64,000 bases of DNA from Allocatelliglobosispora scoriae (GTDB lineage Bacteria > Actinomycetota > Actinomycetes > Mycobacteriales > Micromonosporaceae): NCBI RefSeq assembly GCF_014204945.1, contig NZ_JACHMN010000002.1, positions 2,937,001 to 3,001,000 on the forward strand. Reading direction: 5' to 3'. The notes beneath the pieces were generated by a model. That model ran no database searches, was not told the DNA's origin, and worked only from the letters and a program-made list of their open reading frames with translations. Numbering within the stretch: the stretch's first letter is position 1; each line of letters begins with the position of its first letter. The position numbers and the translations under genes are program-made. Shown piece by piece: positions 58,676-64,000 of this stretch.

Positions 58676-59239
58676 GTGCACGATTTCTTGATTCTTCCGG
58701 GGGACAAGCCCGCTGCGAGGTCTGTGCTGCTCAAGGCACGTCGAGCCCGCACGCAATCGGAGCTGGAACTCGCCGCCGGGCGCGTCGAGGTCCATCTCTC
58801 CGCTCTGGTACGCCGAATCGGCCCCACCACGATCGCCGCTTACCAGCCGTTCGGCACGGAGCCCGGCGGGGACCTGGTGCAGGTGCTCCGCACCGCTGCC
58901 CCGGCAGCGCGGATCATCGTGCCGCTGACCCTGCCGGATCGGGATCTGGACTGGATGGTCCCGGACGACGCCGCTCCACTGGGCCTGTTCGCCGTGGCCT
59001 CCGCCCAGTTGATCATCGTGCCGGCACTCGCGGTCGACCGGACGGGCCTGCGGTTGGGGCGGGGCGGCGGCAGTTACGACCGGGCGTTGGCCCGGGCCGA
59101 TCGGGGGGCGACGGTCGTCGCGCTGCTCCACGACGGGGAGCTGGCGGACGCCGTACCGGCGGAAACTCATGATCAACGAGTGACCGGAGCGATCACCCCG
59201 CTCGGCGGTGTGGTGTGGTTCGCCACAGGTGGGCTGTGA
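58676..59239 (+). CDS. 5-formyltetrahydrofolate cyclo-ligase
   Basis: 187 residues. Converts 5-formyl-THF to 5,10-methenyl-THF with ATP. KPAARSVLLKARRARTQSE at the N-terminus, AAYQPFGTEP, and the ATP/phosphate loop LRLGRGGGSYDRALARA are typical of the family. The GTG at 58676 gives the family's usual length; a frame extending further upstream overlaps the divergent GGDEF gene and is a shadow. It is followed by CIRCE-fmdB, a common actinobacterial neighbour. Confidence 0.88.
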   Translation: MHDFLILPGDKPAARSVLLKARRARTQSELELAAGRVEVHLSALVRRIGPTTIAAYQPFGTEPGGDLVQVLRTAAPAARIIVPLTLPDRDLDWMVPDDAAPLGLFAVASAQLIIVPALAVDRTGLRLGRGGGSYDRALARADRGATVVALLHDGELADAVPAETHDQRVTGAITPLGGVVWFATGGL

Positions 59240-59262
59240 GACGCCGGGATGAGTCGGTACCA

Positions 59263-59289
59263 TTGGCACTCGCCCATTCCGAGTGCCAA
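59263..59289 (+). promoter_or_regulatory. CIRCE-like HrcA operator upstream of fmdB
   Basis: TTGGCACTC-N9-GAGTGCCAA has perfect 9-bp arms and the exact 9-nt spacing of CIRCE (TTAGCACTC-N9-GAGTGCTAA), differing only at one symmetric position. It ends 18 nt before the GTG of the zinc-ribbon gene, so HrcA control and heat induction are expected. Confidence 0.8.
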
Positions 59290-59307
59290 ACCCCCGTGGA
59301 GGAGATC

Positions 59308-59601
59308 GTGCCGACGTACCAGTACGCCTGCACCGCCTGTGGTCACCAGCTCGAGGCGGTCCAGTCCTTCTCGGATGAGTCGCTGACGGTCTGCCCAGCC
59401 TGTGACGGCAAGCTTCGCAAGCTCTTCTCCGGTGTCGGAGTCGTCTTCAAGGGCTCCGGCTTCTACCGCACGGACTCGCGTAACGCGGCCTCCGCAGCGG
59501 CCCCCGCGTCTCCGTCCTCGACCCCGTCGTCGACCCCGGCTCCCGCCCAGTCGACCCCGGCCCCGTCGTCTTCGTCGTCGACTCCCGCCCCCGCCGCCTG
59601 A
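59308..59601 (+). CDS. FmdB-family zinc ribbon protein
   Basis: 97 residues. PTYQYACTACGHQLEAVQSFSDESLTVCPACDGKLRKLFSGVGVVFKGSGFYRTD carries two CxxC pairs (CTAC and CPAC) forming a zinc ribbon in the first 35 residues. The tail (about 55-97) is Ser/Pro/Ala-rich and low-complexity. The GTG has GGAGGAG upstream. A CIRCE-like operator precedes it, suggesting a stress-linked role; the biochemical function is unknown. An 18-bp direct repeat spans its stop codon. Confidence 0.9.
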   Translation: MPTYQYACTACGHQLEAVQSFSDESLTVCPACDGKLRKLFSGVGVVFKGSGFYRTDSRNAASAAAPASPSSTPSSTPAPAQSTPAPSSSSSTPAPAA

Positions 59602-59635
59602 CGCCTCCCAGCCGCCTGACGCCTCCCACAAGCCG

Positions 59636-59652
59636 CAACTCTTCAAGAGTTG
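59636..59652. repeat. Solitary CAACTCTT-C-AAGAGTTG palindrome between fmdB and mscL
   Basis: A 17-bp core with flanks AAGCCGCAACTC and GTTGGTCCTAA, almost identical to the half-element at 27976-27992. It lies 34 nt after the fmdB stop. Confidence 0.75.
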
Positions 59653-59718
59653 GTCCTAAAACGGGCGGGCGGCGAGTCTTGCCGTCCCCCTGGCGAAGCG
59701 GACAAATAGCCTGAATCA

Positions 59719-60096
59719 ATGCTCAAGGGGTTCAGGGATTTCATCACCAGAGGCAACGTCGTCGATCTGGCGGTCGGCATCGTCATCGGCGCCGCTTTCG
59801 GCGCGGTCATCAACCAGTTCACGCAGTCGTTCCTGGAACCATTGATCAAGGTGCTGACCGGCGGCAACGAGGTAGGCGGCATCTTCAAGATCAACGGCGT
59901 GCCGTTCGATTACGGCGCCTTCATCAACGCGGTCATCACCTTCCTGCTGACCGCGCTCGCGCTCTACTTCTTCGTCGTCGTGCCGGTCAACCGGATGAAC
60001 GAGCGGCGCGCCCGCGCGGGCAAGCTCGCACCGGAGGAGATGAGCGACGAGGTCCGCCTGCTCACCGAGATCCGCGACGGGATCTCCCGCCGGTGA
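59719..60096 (+). CDS. mscL: Large-conductance mechanosensitive channel
   Basis: 125-residue channel that opens under membrane tension to release solutes during hypo-osmotic shock. MLKGFRDFITRGNVVDLAVG starts the N-terminal helix; the pore-lining first membrane segment runs VVDLAVGIVIGAAFGAVINQF, and the second is AFINAVITFLLTALALYFFVV. The charged C-terminal helix (RRARAGKLAPEEMSDEVRLLTEIRD) is the usual cytoplasmic bundle. The gene is probably monocistronic. Confidence 0.96.
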   Translation: MLKGFRDFITRGNVVDLAVGIVIGAAFGAVINQFTQSFLEPLIKVLTGGNEVGGIFKINGVPFDYGAFINAVITFLLTALALYFFVVVPVNRMNERRARAGKLAPEEMSDEVRLLTEIRDGISRR

Positions 60097-60101
60097 TGCG
60101 A

Positions 60102-60281
60102 TCAGTCCCAGTGCGGCGGGCGCTCCGCCAGCAGCCGGTCGTCGTTGGAGCTCGAGCTCTCGCCCCAGCCCGCGTCGGTGTCGTCGCGGGTCTGCGCCGG
60201 CAGCGCGGGCGCGTCGTCGTCGAACTCCACCACCCGGTCATCGGACGGGAAATCAGCGGCCGTCAGGTCGTCACCTACCAC
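60102..60281 (-). CDS. Small acidic protein of unknown function
   Basis: About 59 residues, very acidic, ending RLLAERPPHWD. Proteins with a similar acidic body and RPPHW end occur widely in actinobacteria next to a small membrane protein, which supports it as a real gene. The start may be GTG 60281 or GTG 60299; I chose the former because the latter would abut the divergent gene's start. The function is unknown. Confidence 0.55.
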   Translation of the reverse strand: MVGDDLTAADFPSDDRVVEFDDDAPALPAQTRDDTDAGWGESSSSNDDRLLAERPPHWD

Positions 60282-60300
60282 GCTGAACAGCGTACCCACC

Positions 60301-60519
60301 GTGGGTGACTACGCGGGCCCGCCCACGGGTGTTCCGGCGCCGAAGGGGTGGCAGCCGCCGCTCGCGGCACTGACGGAACCGCCCCGCATCCTGCCTGAGC
60401 AGGACCATGCCGCGATCGACGAGATCGAGCGGTCGGCACGCAACGTCACGCTCGCCGTCGCGGCGGGGGCGCTGCTCATCCTGATCGCGGTGCTCTGCTC
60501 GTTCGCACTCCGTAGCTGA
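60301..60519 (+). CDS. Small single-pass membrane protein
   Basis: 72 residues starting GTG. VGDYAGPPTGVPAPKGWQPP is followed by a hydrophilic stretch (RILPEQDHAAIDEIERSARN) and one membrane helix at the C-terminus (VTLAVAAGALLILIAVLCSFAL). The N-terminal PP-G-P-P-KGW-PP pattern recurs in small actinobacterial membrane proteins of unknown role. It is divergent from the acidic protein gene; no clear ribosome site is seen, so a leaderless transcript is likely. Confidence 0.6.
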   Translation: MGDYAGPPTGVPAPKGWQPPLAALTEPPRILPEQDHAAIDEIERSARNVTLAVAAGALLILIAVLCSFALRS

Positions 60520-60560
60520 CGGCGCCGCCTGGTCGCATCGCTCCCACCTGCCGCCCGCAT

Positions 60561-60674
60561 GATCACGCCGCTTCCGGGAAACAGGCCCTTCCGCGCCGCA
60601 TGATCACGTTGTTTGTCGGAAACATTCCCCTGCCCGCGCCGGGTTGGGGCTTACTTCCGGGAACCAGCGCGATC
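60561..60674. repeat. 73-bp GATC-bounded compound palindrome, copy 5, with a truncated neighbour
   Basis: 60602-60674 is exactly 73 bp between GATC ends and, read on the minus strand, aligns with copies 3 and 4 (GATCGCGCTGGTTCCCGGAA...). 60561-60605 resembles the left part of another copy (GATCACGCCGCTTCCGGGAA) and shares the boundary GATC. They lie between convergent genes. Confidence 0.85.
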
Positions 60675-60711
60675 ATCCCGCCTCGGCCCGCATCCTCGCG
60701 TCCCGCTAAGC

Positions 60712-60752
60712 CCATGATCGGCGCAACTCTTGAAGAGTTGCGCCGATCATGG
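60712..60752. repeat. Perfect 41-bp palindrome (33-bp GATC element plus flanks)
   Basis: Two perfect 20-bp arms, CCATGATCGGCGCAACTCTT and its complement, meet at G60732. The GATC-to-GATC distance is 33 bp. It ends 16 nt before the stop of the convergent DUF2231 gene. Its core equals that at 34424-34456. Confidence 0.92.
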
Positions 60753-60767
60753 AGCGCGGCTGATCCG

Positions 60768-61286
60768 TCAGGACCAGACCAGCTTCGCGCCGCTGTCACC
60801 CGTCTTGTAGATGTAGTAGGCCGTGAACCCCGCCAGCACCACGACCACGATCGAGAGACCGACCGTGGCGATCAGCGCACCCGTGCTGCGCTTCGGCATC
60901 GGCTCGCCGTCGCCGCCCTCGGCCACCGTCGCCCGGCCTCGGGCCGTGGAGACGAGCACGAGCAGCAGCGTGGCGACGCCCAACCCCAGGCTGAAATACT
61001 CGGTGAGCTCACCGAATCGCTGGTGGTCGTCGAGCCCGGCGACGATGTTGGCGGGCAGGCCGGGCACCGCGAACCGGGCGGCGCGCAGCGACTCGCCGGC
61101 CTCCTTGGCGAACCAGGCGCAGACCGGCGCCACGATCGCGAGCGCGACCACCGCCCAGCCGATGCGCTTCCGCAGGAACGGGACCAGCGCATAGACCACC
61201 GATCCGACCACCAGGAGCAGAACGAAGACGACCGCGAAGTGCACCAGTAGCGGGTGGGCCGGAATCCCGTTGATCTCGTTGAACAA
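60768..61286 (-). CDS. DUF2231 membrane protein
   Basis: 172 residues with four membrane segments. FNEINGIPAHPLLVHFAVVFVLLLVVGSVVYAL is the DUF2231 hallmark (the AHPLLVH motif, residues 10-16). The function is unknown; relatives are often called conserved membrane proteins. The start is a TTG at 61286 with GAGGAGG 5 nt upstream, which is convincing. It is divergent from the Fur-family regulator. Confidence 0.85.
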   Translation of the reverse strand: MFNEINGIPAHPLLVHFAVVFVLLLVVGSVVYALVPFLRKRIGWAVVALAIVAPVCAWFAKEAGESLRAARFAVPGLPANIVAGLDDHQRFGELTEYFSLGLGVATLLLVLVSTARGRATVAEGGDGEPMPKRSTGALIATVGLSIVVVVLAGFTAYYIYKTGDSGAKLVWS

Positions 61287-61410
61287 CGACGCCTCCTCGT
61301 TGACGCGACAAACGCCGAAAACTCCTCGGCTTGGATCCCCGTAAGAGCAGCCTAAGGCCGCAGAGCATTATTCGTGTCCCAGCCGTTGAGTCACTGCTCA
61401 CGATCTTGTT

Positions 61411-61426
61411 GCGTTTTCTTGAACGC
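61411..61426 (+). promoter_or_regulatory. Possible operator upstream of the Fur-family gene
   Basis: GCGTT-TTCTTG-AACGC, 27 nt before the ATG at 61454, has 5-bp arms. Fur-family genes are often autoregulated from such a site, but the match is short and could be chance. Confidence 0.25.
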
Positions 61427-61453
61427 GTCCAGGGCTCATGTTTCGATGGACGC

Positions 61454-61870
61454 ATGTCCCCCGAGGAGTTGCTGCGCGCGCGTGGTCTGCGGATCACCAA
61501 GCCGCGCCTCGCCGTGTTGGAGATCCTCGACACGGGCGGCCACTTCGAGGTCGACGAGATCGCCCGCCGCTGCCGGGAGCGCCTCGACAGCGTCTCCACC
61601 CAGGCCGTCTATGACGTGCTCGGTGCCCTTTCCCGAGCGGGGCTGGCGCGCCGGATCGAGCCGGCCGGTTCGCCCGCGCTCTACGAGGCCCGGATCGGCG
61701 ACAACCACCACCACATCGTCTGTCGGGGCTGCGGCAAGATCGCCGACGTCGACTGCGCGGTCGGCGCGGCACCCTGCCTCGACCCGAGCTCGACGGCGGG
61801 CTTCACCGTCGACGAGGCGGAAGTGACCTACTGGGGGCTGTGCCCCGCCTGCCAGAGCTCGCCCGACTAG
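61454..61870 (+). CDS. Fur-family transcriptional regulator
   Basis: 138-residue metal- or peroxide-responsive repressor. Winged helix: LRARGLRITKPRLAVLEILDTGGHFEVDEIARRC and STQAVYDVLGALSRAGLARRIEPAG. Sensor part: the HHH cluster in IGDNHHHIVCRGCGKIADVDC and a second Cys pair in LCPAC, forming a structural zinc site (CxxC...CxxC). It resembles FurA/CatR-type regulators of catalase genes, but no catalase is adjacent, so the regulon is unknown. ATG 61454 fits the family start. Confidence 0.9.
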   Translation: MSPEELLRARGLRITKPRLAVLEILDTGGHFEVDEIARRCRERLDSVSTQAVYDVLGALSRAGLARRIEPAGSPALYEARIGDNHHHIVCRGCGKIADVDCAVGAAPCLDPSSTAGFTVDEAEVTYWGLCPACQSSPD

Positions 61871-61882
61871 CCGAGAAATCAC

Positions 61883-62062
61883 GCGCGCCCTGCGGGGCTC
61901 ACGCGCCACGCTCCCTCATTCCTCGGGCCGGCACAGCACCACCCCGGCGCGCCCTGCGGGGCTCACTCGCTCCGCTCCCCCACTCCTCGGGCCAGCACAG
62001 CACCACCCCGGCGCGCCCTGCGGGGCCTCACGCGCCACGCTCCCCCACTCCTCGGGCCAGCG
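61883..62062. repeat. 64-bp tandem repeat, about 2.8 copies, ending inside the nuclease gene
   Basis: Units start at 61883, 61947 and 62011 with GCGCGCCCTGCGGGGC and carry CTCCTCGGGCC and CAGCACAGCACCACCCCG-like segments (ACAGCACCACCCCG). The third, partial copy includes the last codons and stop of the minus-strand nuclease gene (stop at 62028), so the 3' end of that gene appears to have been duplicated downstream. Confidence 0.88.
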
Positions 62063-62909
62063 CGTTATCCACCGCCTCCCATTGCTGCTTCACCGGCGCA
62101 TCTGCGCCGCCGGGGCAGACCTTGCGGAAGTCGCACCAGGAGCACAGCGAGCTCGGCTGCATCGGGAAGGCGGCGTCCGGCGGTGTGCCGTCGGCGAGCG
62201 CCCGCTCGGCGGCCATGATGTCGCGGGCCGTGCCCTCGGCCCGCGCGACCTGCCGGGCCAGTGACTCCTCGGTGTGCTCGTGCGCCGCCACCGTGCCGGT
62301 CGGCAGGTGGTGCAGCTCGACCCGCACGCATCGTCGCCGGAAGACCCGGGCCGCCGCGTAGGCGTAGAGCGCCAGCGCCTGCGATCCACGCGCGTCGTCC
62401 TGGTCGAGGCCCGTCCGCCCGGTCTTGTAGTCGACGATCACCGCCTCACCGTCACGGGAGTCGATGCGGTCGGCCCGGCCGCTGAGCGCGAGGACCGACG
62501 TCTTCGCCGCGACGGTGCGCTCCACCCCCAGCGGTTCGTCGACGGGGTCGAGCGTCTCGACATACGCCTCCAGCCAGCCCAGGGCCCGGTCGAAGACCTC
62601 CCGCTCCTGCGCGTCGTCGCGGTACCCCTCGCGGACCCAGGTGCCGCGCAGCAGCGTCAGCATGATCTCCGGGCGGCGCCGGTCGGGTGCCGTCGCATAC
62701 CAGTTCTTCAGCGAGGTGTGCACGCTGGCACCGAGGGAGTTGTGCGCCCACGGCGGGCCCTTGGGCGGGGTCGGCCGATCGATGTACGTGTGCCGGTATC
62801 GGCGGGGGCAGTCGTCGAAGGAGGCGAGCTTGCTGGGCGTGCAGACGAAGAGCCGCTCCGGCATCCCGTCGAAGCCGAGTTGCTGCGGGACTGCTCGATC
62901 TCTGGTCAC
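62028..62909 (-). CDS. RecB/Cas4-like PD-(D/E)XK nuclease
   Basis: 293 residues. An N-terminal Cys in KLASFDDCPRRYRHTYI and a C-terminal cluster LCSWCDFRKVCPGG give four Cys that can bind a 4Fe-4S cluster, as in Cas4 and AddB. The nuclease core is LSGRADRIDSRDGEAVIVDYKTGR (D...D-x-K motif) followed by QALALYAYAA. No cas or recBCD genes are near; single genes of this type are common in actinobacteria and probably act in DNA repair. The GTG at 62909 has AGGA upstream; ATG 62864 is an alternative. Confidence 0.88.
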   Translation of the reverse strand: MTRDRAVPQQLGFDGMPERLFVCTPSKLASFDDCPRRYRHTYIDRPTPPKGPPWAHNSLGASVHTSLKNWYATAPDRRRPEIMLTLLRGTWVREGYRDDAQEREVFDRALGWLEAYVETLDPVDEPLGVERTVAAKTSVLALSGRADRIDSRDGEAVIVDYKTGRTGLDQDDARGSQALALYAYAAARVFRRRCVRVELHHLPTGTVAAHEHTEESLARQVARAEGTARDIMAAERALADGTPPDAAFPMQPSSLCSWCDFRKVCPGGADAPVKQQWEAVDNALARGVGERGA

Positions 62910-62991
62910 CTGGTCGATCCTGCCATCGGAGTGCGACACTGGCACGACCGGCTCGCACCCCTCATGCGGCCAGAATCGACGGGAGCCCGCC

Positions 62992-63231
62992 GTGGGACTT
63001 TTGCGCTGGATGCGTGGCGGCGACGACAACACCGCCAGCACCGCCGTGGTCTCCGCGGGACTCGCCGAGATCGATGGACTCTTCCGACCGTCGAAGCACA
63101 GGCAGACGGAGCACGTGGAGGAGATGAAGCAGCGCCGGCACGATGTCGCCAACGGCGCCGGCGTCGATCTCGCCGGGGGCAGGGTCACCGTCCGCGTCGT
63201 CAGGCGCGACGCCGCGACATCGGGCGCCTAG
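62992..63231 (+). CDS. Small conserved actinobacterial protein (DUF6191-like)
   Basis: 79 residues from GTG 62992 with GGGAG 7 nt upstream. It contains GLAEIDGLFRPSKHRQTEHVEEMKQRR followed by GVDLAGGRVTVRVV, the F-x-PS-KH...E...R...V-DL-x-G-V pattern of short actinobacterial proteins of unknown function. It is soluble, with a charged middle. The family name is from memory and less certain than the gene itself. It is divergent from the nuclease gene and convergent with MarC. Confidence 0.6.
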   Translation: MGLLRWMRGGDDNTASTAVVSAGLAEIDGLFRPSKHRQTEHVEEMKQRRHDVANGAGVDLAGGRVTVRVVRRDAATSGA

Positions 63232-63238
63232 CCTCCCG

Positions 63239-63856
63239 TTACGGGTGGGCCTGCTGGTATTCGAAGACGAAGTCGCCGACCCCGGCAGCCATGAGCTGCA
63301 CGGCGATCGCCGCCAGCAGCAGACCGGCGATCCGGGTCAGCACCTCGATGCCGCCGGGCCGGAGCACCTTGACGATGATGCCGGAGAAGCGCAGCACCAG
63401 CCAGACCGAGAGCATGACGGCGAAGATCCCGACCGCGATCGCGGCGTACTGAGGGAATCTCGTGGCGTCCTTGACGAAGAGCATCGTGGCGACGATCGCA
63501 CCCGGGCCCGCGAGCAGCGGCGTTCCCAGCGGCACGAGCGCGATGTTGGACGTGGCCTGGTCCGACGGCGCGTCCGTCTTCCCGGTCAAGAGCTCCAACG
63601 CGACGAGTACGAGCAGCAGCCCGCCCGCCGCCTTCAGAGCGGGCAGGTCGATCTGCAGGTAGTCGAGGATCGTCTGACCGGCGACAGCGAAGATCACGAT
63701 CACGACGAGCGCCAGGGCGACCGCCTGCCAGGCAGCACGGTTGCGCTCCTTCGCGGGGAGCGGGCCGGTGAGCGCCAGGAAGATGGGGACCATTCCGGGC
63801 GGATCGGTGATCACGAGCAGCGTGACGAAGACGGTGCCGAACAGAGCTATATCCAC
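63239..63856 (-). CDS. MarC-family integral membrane protein
   Basis: 205 residues with six membrane segments. FGTVFVTLLVITDPPGMVPIFLALT at the N-terminus and ALVPLGTPLLAGPGAIVATML in the middle are the MarC (UPF0056) hallmarks. A transport role has been proposed for the family without firm substrate evidence. The GTG at 63856 places the start where homologs begin; the ribosome site is weak and TATTTA just upstream may reflect a leaderless promoter. Confidence 0.9.
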   Translation of the reverse strand: MDIALFGTVFVTLLVITDPPGMVPIFLALTGPLPAKERNRAAWQAVALALVVIVIFAVAGQTILDYLQIDLPALKAAGGLLLVLVALELLTGKTDAPSDQATSNIALVPLGTPLLAGPGAIVATMLFVKDATRFPQYAAIAVGIFAVMLSVWLVLRFSGIIVKVLRPGGIEVLTRIAGLLLAAIAVQLMAAGVGDFVFEYQQAHP

Positions 63857-63908
63857 TCCGTGTAAATAGCACGGCCGGAGCCGGGCATGCGGCAGCGAGC
63901 GGGCAAAA

Positions 63909-64000
63909 TCACGCGCGGATCGGAACCAGCTGCCATCCCGTCCCGGTGACACCCCGATGCAGCGTCACGCTACGCCGCGGGCCGTTGATGGAGCAGGCGA
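63909..64000 (-). CDS. Partial hypothetical protein (C-terminus only)
   Basis: The last 29 codons of a minus-strand frame enter from the right edge and end at a TGA at 63909-63911, reading ...RRSVTLHRGVTGTGWQLVPI before the end. No family is recognisable from this fragment. It may be a shadow frame, since too little is visible to judge coding bias. Confidence 0.3.
   Translation of the reverse strand, partial: ACSINGPRRSVTLHRGVTGTGWQLVPIRA

Overview
The window is a high-GC actinobacterial chromosome segment. Gene content, codon bias, frequent GTG/TTG starts and the conserved blocks metG/tatD/rsmA/ispE, glmU/prs/rplY/pth and galU/glp/acetyltransferase/sepX point to an actinomycete. The style (Mal uptake without its own ATPase, large intergenic repeats) would fit Micromonosporaceae, but that is an inference from content, not a database match. 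No phage, integrase, transposase, CRISPR array or rRNA was found, so most of the window looks like core chromosome.

Layout. 1-7.3 kb: a nucleoside salvage operon on the minus strand (BMP-type lipoprotein, ABC ATPase, two permeases, cytidine deaminase, thymidine phosphorylase). 7.3-9.3 kb: a DUF559/AbiEi-like protein between repeat-rich spacers that hold a cluster of DnaA-box-like sites. 9.3-11.6 kb: a small membrane protein, an M36-like secreted metalloprotease and a long heptamer repeat. 11.6-21.8 kb: maltose/starch locus (GH13 glycosidase, malGFE, divergent LacI regulator, lipoprotein alpha-amylase, alpha-glucosidase). 21.8-27.9 kb: YihY protein, 2'-5' RNA ligase-like protein, trpS, a CBS/CorC protein, galE-galK. 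28.2-32.9 kb: cysD-cysN (sulfate activation) and cysQ with a polyprenyl-phosphate sugar transferase. 32.9-37.1 kb: pth, rplY (with an apparent frameshift), prs, glmU, tRNA-Gln. 37.3-40.8 kb: fatty-acid desaturase with a TetR regulator, DUF4383 protein, triple-repeat lipoprotein. 40.8-48.4 kb: ABC-F protein, ispE, rsmA, tatD, an unknown protein, metG. 48.5-52.5 kb: membrane protein, rsmI, protein mannosyltransferase, repeats, tRNA-Ala. 52.5-58.6 kb: division-linked sepX/acetyltransferase/glp/galU block and a GGDEF protein. 58.7-64 kb: 5-formyl-THF cyclo-ligase, CIRCE-fmdB, mscL, small proteins, DUF2231 protein, Fur regulator, RecB/Cas4-like nuclease, MarC protein.

The most unusual signal lies between the genes. 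A family of palindromes bounded by GATC recurs at about ten places. A short form is almost always exactly 33 bp; a compound form is exactly 73 bp in five copies and about 77 bp in a sixth. Several core sequences (TTTCCCGGAAA, ACGTCTACTTC, CAACTCTT-N-AAGAGTTG) share the same length and GATC ends. All but one intergenic locus lie downstream of at least one gene, four of them between convergent genes, and one copy is inserted in frame inside a GH13 glycosidase gene. The singlet/inverted-doublet structure recalls REP/REPIN elements of other bacteria, but no mobilising enzyme is present here. A second, unrelated hairpin family (GTCACGTT.TGCAGCAAA) occurs twice.
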